From positions 124,001 to 188,000 of the forward strand of contig JADKCA010000006.1 of assembly GCA_016714795.1 (NCBI GenBank): a DNA stretch of 64,000 nt, given 5' to 3'. Below, in pieces: positions 34,249 through 43,639 of the stretch. Every line of letters begins with the position of its first letter. Positions within the stretch are counted from its first letter, which is position 1. A program made the translations under genes and the position numbers. A model generated the notes under the pieces. That model made no database searches, was not told the DNA's origin, and was given only the letters and a program-made list of their open reading frames with translations. This DNA comes from Sphingomonadales bacterium (GTDB lineage Bacteria > Pseudomonadota > Alphaproteobacteria > Sphingomonadales > Sphingomonadaceae).

Positions 34249-36378
34249 TTGAGGTCGAGACAGTTTCTAGCGGGCTTTGCTGCATGCACAGCCCTTTCGT
34301 GCGCGTGTTTGTCTGCGGCACACGCCCAAACCGCCGATGAAATCCTTGTCACCGGCACGGCCTTGCCCGCGCCGCTGAGCGACGAGGCGTATAGCATCGC
34401 GACGATCAGCGAAGATCGACTGGCCGCAACGGCATCGGGCCGGATTGAGGACGCGCTGCGCGATATCGCAGGGCTCCAGCAATTCCGCCGCACCGATGCC
34501 CGTTCTGCCAACGCCACCAGTCAGGGTGCGACGCTGCGCGGTCTGGGCGGCAATGCCTCTTCCCGCGCGCTGCTGGTGCTGGATGGTGTGCCGCAGAGCG
34601 ATCCCTTTGGCGGTTGGGTGACGTGGCCCGCTTTCTCCGCCATCCGGCTCGACGAAATTCGCGTGACGCGCGGCGGCGGATCGGGCGCCTATGGCTCTGG
34701 CGCGCTTTCTGGCACCATCGAGATGGAAAGCGGCCCCGGCAAGGACGGGCTCATCGGCAACATCGCTTATGGCAGCCATGATTCGGTGGAGGCCAATGCC
34801 TTGCTGGGCGGCGCACTGGGCAACGGACGCGCTTTCATCACCACCAGCTATGCCCGCGGAGACGGGTTCGTGCCCACCATCAAGAGCCAGCGCGGCACCG
34901 CAGATGGCGCCGCACCCTATGAGCAAGCCAGCCTTGCCGCGCGGGGCATCGTGCCGCTCAGCCGCAACACCGAATTGCAAGCCTCCATCCTTGGCTTTAC
35001 CGACCGGCGGACGCGCGGAACGATCCTTTCCTCCAACGGTGGAGACGGAGCGGATGCCAGCATCCGGCTGGTCCATGATGCGGGCTATGGCCGCTGGGAC
35101 TATGAGGCACTCGCCTATCTCCAGTTGCGCAAGTTCGAGAGCCGTTTTGTCAGCGTAAACGCCGCGCGCGATACGGTGACGCAAACGGTGGACCAATTTA
35201 ACGTGCCCTCCACCGGCATGGGTGCCCGGCTCGAAGTGCGGCCTCCGTTGGGCAGGATTTTGGAAATGCGGTTGGGCGCGGACTGGCGGCGCACCTCCGG
35301 CACCACCAACGAACTCTTCACCTATGTGGCGGGCAACCCGACCCGCGCGCGCGAAGCCGGTGGCCAAAGCGAAACACTGGGCGGCTTTGCCGAACTGAGC
35401 GGCAGCGCAGGCATATTCGACCTGACCGCGAGCGGCCGGGTTGATCGCTGGTGGCTGCGCAACGGGCGGCTGATCGAACGCACGATTGCGACCGGAGCGC
35501 TGTTGCGCAACGAAATCGCGCCAGACCGCAGCGGCACCGAGTGGACCGGACGCGCCGGAGTTTCCGCGGTCTTGCCGGGACATGTGAAGCTGCGCAGTGC
35601 CGCCTATCTCGGCTGGCGTCTGCCTACGCTCAACGAACTCTACCGCCCGTTCCGCGTCGGTGCGGATGCCACGGCCGCCAATCCTGCGCTCAAGCCCGAA
35701 CGGATGAAGGGCGCGGAACTGGGGCTGGAATGGTGGTCTTATCTGGGCGGGCCAACGATCCCCGCGATCCCTGAGACGAGTGGTGCAGCGGAAGCCGCCA
35801 GTCGCCCGTCGATCCGGCTGGGCGCGACACTGTTTGCGAACCGGCTGACCGACGCCATCGGCAATGTCTCATTGGGCAGCGGCCCCGGCACGTTTCCCGG
35901 AGTCGGCTTCGTGGCGGCGGGCGGCACTTATCGACAACGGCTCAATCTGGACGCGATCAACGCGCGCGGCGTGGAGCTGGATCTGGGGCTGAAAGCAGGC
36001 CCGTGGCATCTGGCGGCGAGCTATGCCTATACCCATGCCCGCGTCCGGGCGAGCGGCGCTGCCGTGCCGCTGAACGGGCTGATCCCGGCACAAGTGCCTT
36101 CGCATATGGCGAGCGCGACGTTGGGCTGGAACGGCCTGTCTGTCACTGCTCGTTATGTTGCAGCGCAATATGAAGATGACTCGAACAGCCGAAAATTGCG
36201 CGATGCACTGACTTTTGATGCGGTCGCAGAGTGGCCCTTGCGCAATAATATTACGCTCACGCTGCGCGGCGAGAATCTGGCCAACGCGCGGGTGGAAGCA
36301 GCGATCAGCGGCGCGGGCGTGATCGAGCGCGCGTCTCCGCGCACGCTCTGGATCGGCCTGAAGATTAACGGAAAGTAA
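34249..36378 (+). CDS. TonB-dependent outer-membrane receptor
   Basis: 709 residues. Signal peptide (ending SAAHAQ), a plug domain with EILVTGTALP as TonB-box-like start and LRGLGGNASSRALLVLDGVP, and a beta barrel ending in WIGLKINGK. It imports siderophores, vitamins or sugars with TonB energy; the substrate is not evident. The best start is a TTG (34249-34251) with weak GGATGG upstream; no ATG gives a signal peptide. No cobalamin riboswitch or Fur box is visible upstream. Confidence 0.9.
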   Translation: MRSRQFLAGFAACTALSCACLSAAHAQTADEILVTGTALPAPLSDEAYSIATISEDRLAATASGRIEDALRDIAGLQQFRRTDARSANATSQGATLRGLGGNASSRALLVLDGVPQSDPFGGWVTWPAFSAIRLDEIRVTRGGGSGAYGSGALSGTIEMESGPGKDGLIGNIAYGSHDSVEANALLGGALGNGRAFITTSYARGDGFVPTIKSQRGTADGAAPYEQASLAARGIVPLSRNTELQASILGFTDRRTRGTILSSNGGDGADASIRLVHDAGYGRWDYEALAYLQLRKFESRFVSVNAARDTVTQTVDQFNVPSTGMGARLEVRPPLGRILEMRLGADWRRTSGTTNELFTYVAGNPTRAREAGGQSETLGGFAELSGSAGIFDLTASGRVDRWWLRNGRLIERTIATGALLRNEIAPDRSGTEWTGRAGVSAVLPGHVKLRSAAYLGWRLPTLNELYRPFRVGADATAANPALKPERMKGAELGLEWWSYLGGPTIPAIPETSGAAEAASRPSIRLGATLFANRLTDAIGNVSLGSGPGTFPGVGFVAAGGTYRQRLNLDAINARGVELDLGLKAGPWHLAASYAYTHARVRASGAAVPLNGLIPAQVPSHMASATLGWNGLSVTARYVAAQYEDDSNSRKLRDALTFDAVAEWPLRNNITLTLRGENLANARVEAAISGAGVIERASPRTLWIGLKINGK

Positions 36379-36384
36379 AAAAGA

Positions 36385-36416
36385 AAAGGCCCGCAGGGGG
36401 TTACCTGCGGGCCTTT
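36385..36416. terminator. Intrinsic terminator after the TonB receptor
   Basis: AAAGGCCCGCAGG pairs exactly with CCTGCGGGCCTTT around GGGTTA. A/T runs on both sides allow it to serve the plus-strand receptor and the small minus-strand gene at 36445. Confidence 0.85.
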
Positions 36417-36444
36417 CCGTTTGAATGGAAAGCAGGCGTGCTGA

Positions 36445-36528
36445 TCAGGCGCCGAGCAGGAAGGCGAACATAAGCGCCTGCATGCCGAGGGCGACTGCAA
36501 CACTTGCCGTGCGAACGATGGTGACCAT
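36445..36528 (-). CDS. Possible 27-residue hydrophobic peptide
   Basis: Encodes MVTIVRTASVAVALGMQALM and a short tail ending LLGA. GAGGAG lies 7 bases upstream of the ATG, and a bidirectional terminator lies just after the stop, so the transcription unit is well framed. The peptide is one membrane helix with a positively charged N terminus, like small membrane regulators or type I toxins. Coding status is unproven. Confidence 0.5.
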   Translation of the reverse strand: MVTIVRTASVAVALGMQALMFAFLLGA

Positions 36529-36625
36529 CGGTGTGCTCCTCTTTCAGTTCAAGGAAACGGACCATCCGTTTCGATGGTCTAAATATGCTGCAGGTGCGAG
36601 ATTTACAAACGCAGAACGCGCAACC

Positions 36626-36648
36626 GCGATTGCAGAAAACGCAATCGC
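36626..36648. promoter_or_regulatory. Perfect palindrome in an AT-rich promoter region
   Basis: GCGATTGC and GCAATCGC are exact complements around 7 bases, in the 150-base gap upstream of the 27-residue ORF and downstream of the alpha/beta hydrolase. Related words (GATTGCAATAG) follow at about 36659. The arms suit a dimeric regulator; the protein is unknown. Confidence 0.4.
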
Positions 36649-36680
36649 ATGACATTTTGATTGCAATAGTTAAAACAACA

Positions 36681-37637
36681 CTAATTTACATGAGTTTCAG
36701 TAAGGAATGCCGCCACGTCAGCTGCCGATTGATCGGCCACTTCCTCCATCGGCACATGGCCCACCCGGGGATAGCTGATCAGGCGCGATCCGGGCATGGC
36801 CTGCTGAAACCAGCGGGCGGAGGCAACGGGGATGAGATTATCCTCCTGCCCCCACAGGATGAGCGTCGGTGCCTTGATCGCTGCCAGTTGCGCGCTGGTC
36901 GCCGGATGATTGTTGTGACCAAGAGCAAAGCGCCGCATCGTTGCCTCGCGATTGCCGGGATAGCGATTCAAATCCCAATAGCGATCCACCATGGATGGCG
37001 TGACTTGTGCCGGATCAAACAGCGTGGTCTCCAGGCTCGATTCGAACATCGAACGTGGCGCGATCCACTTCATCAAAGAGCGCACCCCCCGCATCCGCGC
37101 CAGCCGGAAGCCGATGGGGGCCTTGCGCGACTGCCATTCGGGCGCACCCGCCGCATCGACAAGTACCAGTGCCGCCGTCCGGTCCGGATGCGCCAAAGCA
37201 AACATCCATGCCGTTCCGCCACCCATTGAATTGCCTGCAATCACCGCGCGCTGAATGCCCAGCCGGTCCATTACCCCCGCCACAACGTCCACGAACACGG
37301 GATAATCATAGACGCCGCCCGGATGACGCCCGGTCAGGCCATGCCCCGGCAGATCAAGCGAAACGATGCGCCGCTCTTTCCCCAGCCGCGCCACCCACGG
37401 CTCCCATGTGTGGAGCGAGGCATTGGACCCATGGATGAGCACCAGCGGCACGCCATCGCGCTTGCCCTCGTCCCGCACATGGATCGTCAGCCCCGGCTGG
37501 AGGGTGATGAACCGAGACGTGACGGTGGCATATTTGGCCCGCATCGCGGCGGGATCAGTGTCGGGCGCATAGCCCCAGACGCCGATGCCGATAATGACCA
37601 GCAACAGCCCGATCACCACCCATTTCACTGTCCGCAT
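36681..37637 (-). CDS. Membrane-anchored alpha/beta hydrolase
   Basis: 318 residues. An N-terminal membrane anchor (VVIGLLLVIIGIGVWGY) precedes an alpha/beta-hydrolase domain with the oxyanion segment LIHGSNASLHTW, nucleophile Ser in GNSMGG, acid Asp in QEDNLIP, and His in VGHVPMEE. Substrate unknown (ester or epoxide hydrolase-like). GAGAGG lies upstream of the ATG at 37637. Confidence 0.88.
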   Translation of the reverse strand: MRTVKWVVIGLLLVIIGIGVWGYAPDTDPAAMRAKYATVTSRFITLQPGLTIHVRDEGKRDGVPLVLIHGSNASLHTWEPWVARLGKERRIVSLDLPGHGLTGRHPGGVYDYPVFVDVVAGVMDRLGIQRAVIAGNSMGGGTAWMFALAHPDRTAALVLVDAAGAPEWQSRKAPIGFRLARMRGVRSLMKWIAPRSMFESSLETTLFDPAQVTPSMVDRYWDLNRYPGNREATMRRFALGHNNHPATSAQLAAIKAPTLILWGQEDNLIPVASARWFQQAMPGSRLISYPRVGHVPMEEVADQSAADVAAFLTETHVN

Positions 37638-37793
37638 CAGCCCTCTCCCCGCGCGTTCGAAAGTCTGATGGCATGTCATCGACTGCCAACAGTTCCCGTT
37701 GATGTCGAGCGAACGGCATTGGTTCAAAAAATGCCTTCACACCCTATTCGAGCAGAGAGTGCGCTTCCATTCAGCGCGATGCAAGGGGCGGCG

Positions 37794-39107
37794 TCAGCCT
37801 CCGAACACGCGGGTGAAGATCGTGTCCACATGCTTGAGGTGATAGCCAAGATCGAACTTGTCCTCGATCTCGGCCACCGAAAGCGCCTTGGTCACGTCCG
37901 CATCGGCCTTGAGCAGTTCGAGCAGCGAGAGCTGTCCGTCGGACTCCCACACCTTCATCGCATTGCGCTGGACGAGCACATAGCTGTCTTCGCGGCTCAC
38001 CCCCGCCTGCGTCAGTGCCAGCAGCACGCGCTGCGAATGGACGAGGCCACCCATCTTGTTGAGGTTCTTCTCCATCCGCTCCGGATAGACCAGCAATTTA
38101 TCCACCACGCCGGTCAAGCGGGCGAGCGCGAAATCGAGCGTGATGGTCGCATCCGGGCCGATATAGCGTTCCACCGAGGAATGGCTGATGTCCCGCTCAT
38201 GCCAGAGCGCGACATTTTCCATCGCCGGAATGCTGGCGCTACGCACCATGCGGGCAAGGCCTGTGAGATTTTCGGTCAGCACCGGGTTGCGCTTGTGCGG
38301 CATGGCAGACGAGCCCTTCTGGCCCGGAGAGAAATATTCCTCCGCCTCCAGCACTTCGGTGCGCTGCAAGTGGCGGATTTCAACCGCCAGCCGCTCAACC
38401 GAAGAGGCAATCACACCCAGTGTGGCAAAGAACATCGCATGGCGGTCGCGCGGGATCACCTGCGTCGAGACCGGCTCAACCGAAAGCCCCAGCTTGGCTG
38501 CCACATGCTCTTCCACCGAAGGATCGATATTGGCAAAGGTGCCGACCGCGCCGGAAATCGCGCAGGTTGCCACATCGGCCCGCGCGGCGAGCAGGCGCAC
38601 CTTGCAGCGGCTGAATTCGGCATAGGCTTCCGCCATCTTGAGGCCGAACGTCACCGGCTCGGCATGGATGCCGTGCGAGCGGCCGATGCACGGCGTCATC
38701 TTGTGCTCATAGGCGCGGCGTTTGATCGCTTCGAGCAGCGCATCGAGATCGGCCAGCAAAATGTCAGACGCGCGGGCCATCTGCACGGCAAGGCAGGTAT
38801 CGAGCACGTCGGAACTGGTCATGCCCTGGTGCATGAAGCGCGCTTCATCACCCACCTGCTCCGCCACCCAGGTGAGGAAAGCAATCACGTCATGCTTGGT
38901 GACAGCTTCGATGGCATCAATGGCGGCCACGTCGATAGAGGGATTGGTTGCCCACCACGCCCACAGCGCGTCCGCTGCGGATTTGGGCACCACGCCCAGC
39001 CCGGCCAGCGCCTCGGTGGCGTGCGCTTCGATTTCGAACCAGATTTTGAACCGCGTCTCCGGTTCCCAGATCTTCACCATGTCGGGGCGGGCATAACGGG
39101 GGATCAT
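37794..39107 (-). CDS. purB: Adenylosuccinate lyase
   Basis: 437 residues, fumarase/aspartase superfamily. The signature SSAMPHKRNP and the active-site segments TSSDVLDT and GRSHG are present. It catalyses two steps of purine synthesis (SAICAR to AICAR and adenylosuccinate to AMP). The ATG at 39107 has AAGGA 8 bases upstream, better than the GTG at 39113. The other purine gene here, purC, is about 12 kb away. Confidence 0.95.
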   Translation of the reverse strand: MIPRYARPDMVKIWEPETRFKIWFEIEAHATEALAGLGVVPKSAADALWAWWATNPSIDVAAIDAIEAVTKHDVIAFLTWVAEQVGDEARFMHQGMTSSDVLDTCLAVQMARASDILLADLDALLEAIKRRAYEHKMTPCIGRSHGIHAEPVTFGLKMAEAYAEFSRCKVRLLAARADVATCAISGAVGTFANIDPSVEEHVAAKLGLSVEPVSTQVIPRDRHAMFFATLGVIASSVERLAVEIRHLQRTEVLEAEEYFSPGQKGSSAMPHKRNPVLTENLTGLARMVRSASIPAMENVALWHERDISHSSVERYIGPDATITLDFALARLTGVVDKLLVYPERMEKNLNKMGGLVHSQRVLLALTQAGVSREDSYVLVQRNAMKVWESDGQLSLLELLKADADVTKALSVAEIEDKFDLGYHLKHVDTIFTRVFGG

Positions 39108-39177
39108 CGGCACATCCTTCTAAAATCGTGTGAGTCGCACAAAGCGCAGCAAGTTGCCGCGCCGTTACCAGCACCTG

Positions 39178-39241
39178 CCCGTTTGTGTCGAGCGCAGTCG
39201 AGACACGCAGCGGGTGTTTCGACGGCGCTCGACACAAAGGG
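39178..39241. repeat. TGTCGAGC-type intergenic inverted repeat
   Basis: CCCGTTTGTGTCGAGCGC and GCGCTCGACACAAAGGG are near-exact complements, with GTCGAGACAC and GTGTTTCGAC as inner arms. A degenerate half copy (CCCGTTGATGTCGAGCGAA) lies near 37697. It separates purB from the next gene upstream; no coding capacity. Confidence 0.75.
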
Positions 39242-39254
39242 ATAAGAGGCGATG

Positions 39255-39770
39255 CTATCGTGACTTGGCCGGTGCAGGTGCAGGCGGTGGCCCCGGCTGC
39301 TGCGTGGCGATGCTGGCGGGTGCAATCGAGACGCCAAACAGACGCCAACGGCCATTGACCCACTGGAAATAGAGATCAAAGGCAATGGCCGTGGGCCGCA
39401 ACCCGAACAGCCCCTTCACGCGCAGCAGGCCCGGTTGCTCCAGCCGGGGCGGCATGGTGTAAGTGGGGCCGAGCAGCAGCGTGTTGGACAGATCAACGCC
39501 GCTCAACCGCAGCGACGTGAAAATCTGGGTGAGCTTTGCGGGATCATTCGCCATCTGGAATCCGGGTGCGGCCAGATCACGCAGCACCGAATAATTGCCC
39601 GACAGATTGGCATGATCAACCGCCGCCATCGTTGTCCAGATCAGTTTGGACATTTCCAGCTCATCGGGCACGGGCACCGATGAAACCGGCACGGCCTGTT
39701 GCGCCTGAACCGGCGCGGCCATGCCAAGGCAGGCAGCAAGCGCGAGAAGAAGGGGCAATCCGGATTTCAT
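39255..39770 (-). CDS. Exported hypothetical protein
   Basis: 171 residues. Signal peptide ends about PVQAQQ. The mature part (LEMSKLIWTTMAAVDHANLSG, then FDLYFQWVNGRWRLFGVSIA) looks like an NTF2-like/DUF4864-type small alpha+beta domain, and ends in a Pro/Ala-rich tail. No catalytic residues can be named. Confidence 0.75.
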   Translation of the reverse strand: MKSGLPLLLALAACLGMAAPVQAQQAVPVSSVPVPDELEMSKLIWTTMAAVDHANLSGNYSVLRDLAAPGFQMANDPAKLTQIFTSLRLSGVDLSNTLLLGPTYTMPPRLEQPGLLRVKGLFGLRPTAIAFDLYFQWVNGRWRLFGVSIAPASIATQQPGPPPAPAPAKSR

Positions 39771-39873
39771 ACAACTCTCCGCAACGGGCGTGGCACTTAG
39801 CTAACAGGCCGAATCGGCACAGCGCAACACGCACCTCGGGCCGTGCGTTTCATCATGATGCGAATGGGAAAAA

Positions 39874-39949
39874 TGGCAGGAGTGGAGGGACTCGAACCCC
39901 CGGCATTCGGTTTTGGAGACCGACGCTCTACCAGCTGAGCTACACTCCT
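39874..39949 (-). tRNA. tRNA-Trp (CCA anticodon)
   Basis: 76 bases with encoded CCA. Acceptor AGGAGTG/CACTCCT pairs perfectly; D-arm AGCTCAGCTGGTAGAGC and T-arm GGGGGTTCGAGTCCC are canonical. The anticodon arm TCGGT-CTCCAAA-ACCGA gives CCA for tryptophan. Confidence 0.95.
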
Positions 39950-40070
39950 ACAGGATGGCGCTGCCCCTAACCGAGCCCGTGCCGCAGTGCAAGGCCGGTA
40001 CGGGGATATTTGCCCGAAAAGGAATCAGGCCGGGTGCAAGGCCCCGGCCTGTTCCATTTGTTCCGCTCGC

Positions 40071-43000
40071 TCAGAACTCGCCGGACAGGCCGACACGGGC
40101 CGCCGTGTTCTTCCCGCCCGAATGCGAGACACCCACGGTGAGCGCAATCGGGTTGGCCCCGTCAAAGCGGTGCGCCAGCGCCGCGCCGAACGCCTGTTCA
40201 CCCCGGAAGGTGGCGACGTTCGCCGTGTAGCTGGTCTTGCCCGCTTCAGAGGGCATCGCCGCCGGAGCCAGCGCGACCGCCGCCGCAATGCCCTGCCGCG
40301 CTTCCTTGCGGTTGTGCTGGATCAGGTTGTTCAGCGTCGTCTGCCCGGCTTGCAACGCCGTGATCTGGCTGCCCTGCACGGTGTTCAGCGTCTCCACCGC
40401 AGACAGGCGGCTGTTCTGCGTGGTGTTGACCGTTTCAATTGCACCAAGGCGGACATCCTGTTCGGCATTGAGCGTCTGGATTGCGGCAATGGCCGGGCGG
40501 ATGGTTGCATCACGACCGACCGTGCCGGTGGCGTCCACCGTCATGATGTCGGTCGCGCCAACCTGCGCCGCCGTACTTGCGGCCATGTCACCCACCGTCA
40601 CAGACGTGCCGACGCCGCCCAGCACAACCTGACTGGCGCGTGTGGTCGTCGCTCCGAAGCCGATGGCCGTGGATGCTGCAAAGGCCGCATTGGCGCCATT
40701 GCCGAGCGCGACAGCATTGGCACCAGCCGCCGAAGACCGGTTGCCAAGGGCCGTGGCTCCGGCACCGGCTGCATCGGCATTGTCACCAAAGGCTGCCGCA
40801 TTGGCTCCGGCCGTATTGGCTTGCCGCCCGACCGCAACCGAGAGGTTGCCCCCGGCATTGGCCTGCCAGCCAAAGGCCTGCGCGCCCCGCCCGGCCGCCA
40901 CGGATTCTCCGCCAACCGCCGTGGAGTGGAAGCCCGAGGCCCGGGCCTTGTCACCCATGGCGACCGCATCTTCATCCGAAGCGACACTCTGAATGCCGAT
41001 GGCAACCGATGTGCCGAGAGAGGCCGCATTGGCACTGTCCGTGCTGGCATAGGCCCCAATGGCAACGGACCCGGTGGCAGAGGCGGTTGCCGAACTGCCA
41101 ACCGCCGTGGACAAATGCCCGCTTGCCAGCGAAAAGCTGCCGACAGCCGTTGCTCCGTCATTTGACGCAATCGAGTCATTGCCCAAGGCAGCGGACTGCA
41201 CGCCAACGCTTTGCGCACCAGCCCCCAACGCGACCGATGCCTGACCGTTGGACACGCTCAATTCACCAATGGCGATGCCGGAATCCAAATTGGCGCGCGC
41301 ATCATAGCCGGTTGCAATCGAGCGATAGCCAAGAGATTGCGCCAGATTGCCGGTCGCAACCGATGATTCACCGGTTGCCGTCGTGCCATAGCCAAGCGCT
41401 GAGGCGCCAAAACCGCTCGCGCGGGCAAAGCTGCCAAACGCAGATGCGGACGTATTCAACGCATTGGCCGAGGTGCCGACCGCGACGGCCTGAACTCCGG
41501 TCGCCGTAGCATAGCTGCCAACACCCACCGCACCGTCAGCCAATGCCCGTGCGACCGTGCCGGATGCATACGACAAACTGCCCGTTGCATTTGCAAACCC
41601 GCCAATGGCGGCCGAGTCCTCGCCTGCGGCATTCGCATCCGTGCCGATTGCGATTGTGCGCAAGTTGGACGCCGTCGAATCGCCAATCGAAATCGAAGCC
41701 AGGCCGGTCGCGTTCGAACTGAATCCCAGCGCGGTAGACTGGCCGCCATTTGCCAATGACTGCGCGCCCACAGCAGTATCGGCCAAAGCCGCAGCCTGCG
41801 CCGAAAGGCCCAGCGCCACAGCATTGTCTGCGCTCGCGCGGCTGCTGCCGCCCAATGCAATCGCTCCGGCTCCGGCGCTGCGCGCATCAGAGCCGACGCC
41901 GATGGCTGAAGCGCCCAGCGCCAAAGAGAAATTGCCAACCGCAACCGCCGCCACACCGGTGGCCGTGTTGTCGGCCCCCACGGCAATCGCGCCGGTTCCA
42001 TTCGCGGTGTTATCCGCACCCACTGCAACCGCGCCGTTCCCGGTGGCGTTGTTCGGATCACCAATCGCCACCGCACCATCGCCCGACGCCGTGTTGAGAT
42101 CGCCAATCGCCACGCCCTTGCCTTGCAGCACCTGCGAACTGCCGATGATCACCTGATCGCCATTGGCTCCGGTGCTGACAACGGCTGCAATCGCTGCATC
42201 CAGTTGCCCCTTGTTCACGGCATCGGTGGCGTCCACCGCATTGCCAACGCCCTTGATGCGGTTGCCCAACAGATCAAGCTCTTTGAAGACGTGAAGATCG
42301 TTCACATCAAGATGATCGACGTCAACATAATTGGCGTAAACTTCATCGGCATCCACAACATCCGCCAGAATTTCGCCTGTATCGACGACATTTGCATAGA
42401 CACCCACGGCGTCAACAACGGGTGTGCTCAGGCCCGTGGCGTCGAGAACCGTGGTGACTGCCGGTGTGACCTGTGCAGACAAGGTGAACGGACTCACAAA
42501 GCTGCGTTCATTGCCGGGCTCACCCAATGTACTGGTCTGGGTCTCGGTGCTGAGGGCGGCCGTGCCGAAAAGCGTTCCGAACGCCAAAGCGCCCGAACTG
42601 TTCGACCCCGTCCGGAATGTGCCGACCAGTTGAACCGAATTGTTGGAGACGTCCGTCGGGTTGGGGGCCGTCAGCGTGAACACCCCGTCATCGCCATTGG
42701 GCAGACTGAACTCCTCATTGACGGTGCTCACATTGATGGCGCGCACATCGGCGCTGTTGACCGTGAAGGTCGTGCCGGGGTTCACCACCAAAGGCCCGCC
42801 AAAGGTGGAATTGGCATCAATGGTGAAGTCATATTGGGTGGTGAGATCGACCGTCGTATTCTCAACGGTCTCCGGCGAGAAATAGGTGGAAGCGTTGAAG
42901 GGATCATTCTGAAGGCGGAAGCCTTCGATCTGCAACTGGCCGTCAAAGCTGGCATTGCCGCTGAATACATACCGCGTCGTCCCCGGTCCGGCCTGCGTGG

Positions 43001-43226
43001 CCGAACCCGAAGTAATCGTATTGACGAACACCCCCTTGCTCGGCGTGGAACAATTTGACACCGTGGGAGAATTGGGCGGGAAAGTCCCGGTATTGCCAGT
43101 CGTCGGACAAGTTGGGCTCAGCGGGACCTGACCAAGCGTGCCGCCCGGCGCAGCCTGCGCCATGGCCTGACTTGCTGAAACCAGCGCCAGCGCCGATGCA
43201 GTTGCCAGCATATTGAAATTTTTCAT
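40071..43226 (-). CDS. YadA-like trimeric autotransporter adhesin
   Basis: 1051 residues, type Vc secreted. Signal peptide 1-24; a distinct N-terminal passenger (about 25-260) with three Cys; a run of short VDA-type repeats (about 262-313, VVDADEVYANYVDVDHLDVN); a neck-like motif DAVNKGQLDAA (about 335-345); then a very long YadA head of about 14-residue repeats (patterns like GAVAIGDPNNATG, to about 900); a coiled stalk with LNTVQGSQITALQ-type repeats; and a C-terminal four-strand YadA anchor ending VGLSGEF. GGGGATGAGAG precedes the ATG. Having the neck before the head is unusual. Confidence 0.93.
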   Translation of the reverse strand: MKNFNMLATASALALVSASQAMAQAAPGGTLGQVPLSPTCPTTGNTGTFPPNSPTVSNCSTPSKGVFVNTITSGSATQAGPGTTRYVFSGNASFDGQLQIEGFRLQNDPFNASTYFSPETVENTTVDLTTQYDFTIDANSTFGGPLVVNPGTTFTVNSADVRAINVSTVNEEFSLPNGDDGVFTLTAPNPTDVSNNSVQLVGTFRTGSNSSGALAFGTLFGTAALSTETQTSTLGEPGNERSFVSPFTLSAQVTPAVTTVLDATGLSTPVVDAVGVYANVVDTGEILADVVDADEVYANYVDVDHLDVNDLHVFKELDLLGNRIKGVGNAVDATDAVNKGQLDAAIAAVVSTGANGDQVIIGSSQVLQGKGVAIGDLNTASGDGAVAIGDPNNATGNGAVAVGADNTANGTGAIAVGADNTATGVAAVAVGNFSLALGASAIGVGSDARSAGAGAIALGGSSRASADNAVALGLSAQAAALADTAVGAQSLANGGQSTALGFSSNATGLASISIGDSTASNLRTIAIGTDANAAGEDSAAIGGFANATGSLSYASGTVARALADGAVGVGSYATATGVQAVAVGTSANALNTSASAFGSFARASGFGASALGYGTTATGESSVATGNLAQSLGYRSIATGYDARANLDSGIAIGELSVSNGQASVALGAGAQSVGVQSAALGNDSIASNDGATAVGSFSLASGHLSTAVGSSATASATGSVAIGAYASTDSANAASLGTSVAIGIQSVASDEDAVAMGDKARASGFHSTAVGGESVAAGRGAQAFGWQANAGGNLSVAVGRQANTAGANAAAFGDNADAAGAGATALGNRSSAAGANAVALGNGANAAFAASTAIGFGATTTRASQVVLGGVGTSVTVGDMAASTAAQVGATDIMTVDATGTVGRDATIRPAIAAIQTLNAEQDVRLGAIETVNTTQNSRLSAVETLNTVQGSQITALQAGQTTLNNLIQHNRKEARQGIAAAVALAPAAMPSEAGKTSYTANVATFRGEQAFGAALAHRFDGANPIALTVGVSHSGGKNTAARVGLSGEF

Positions 43227-43639
43227 CTCTCATCCCCTGTGGTTGGTTCAATGACGGCCCACCGCTCTCATTGTGGAAGGTCGGAAAAGCTGAAATCAAA
43301 CAATCGCGCCTTTCGCGCCGGGTCAGCACCCGACGCCGTGGCGAAATTGACAAAGCTGTTTGGCTGGAAAGCAGATCAAGCAGGTTCTTCTCATACAAAC
43401 GAGCCATCTTCTTAGAATCGATTACGGCGTTTGCCGCATTCAAACCAAATTTGGACCCGCTGCACGTTCAACCCGCGCTATTTGCTCAATATTTTGGGGG
43501 CGTCTTCCGCCAAGTCAAGGCGCAATCCGCCACAAGGCGGATATGCTGTCGATCAGCAAACTCCCCCCTTGCAGCGCGCCCAACTGGCGCTAAAAGCGAA
43601 TCGACAAGAGCCTTACGGGCCAGTTGGGGGATATTGCCA
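43227..43639. other. 413-base intergenic region, no gene seen
   Basis: Separates the divergent adhesin and MFS genes. The plus-strand frame is open through much of it in phase with the MFS gene, but the sequence has no ribosome-binding site or family-like N terminus before 43640 and its composition looks non-coding. It probably holds both promoters. No clear repeat was found. Confidence 0.6.

Noticed and set aside
37323..39245. 640-residue plus-strand frame opposite purB
   Set aside because: Shadow of purB and the hydrolase; His/Arg-rich with no motif.
40577..41509. Repetitive Arg/Trp/Pro-rich plus-strand frame and apparent short tandem repeats, suggesting a CRISPR or repeat array
   Set aside because: They are the reverse strand of the adhesin's head repeats; units are degenerate and coding, without spacers or cas genes.
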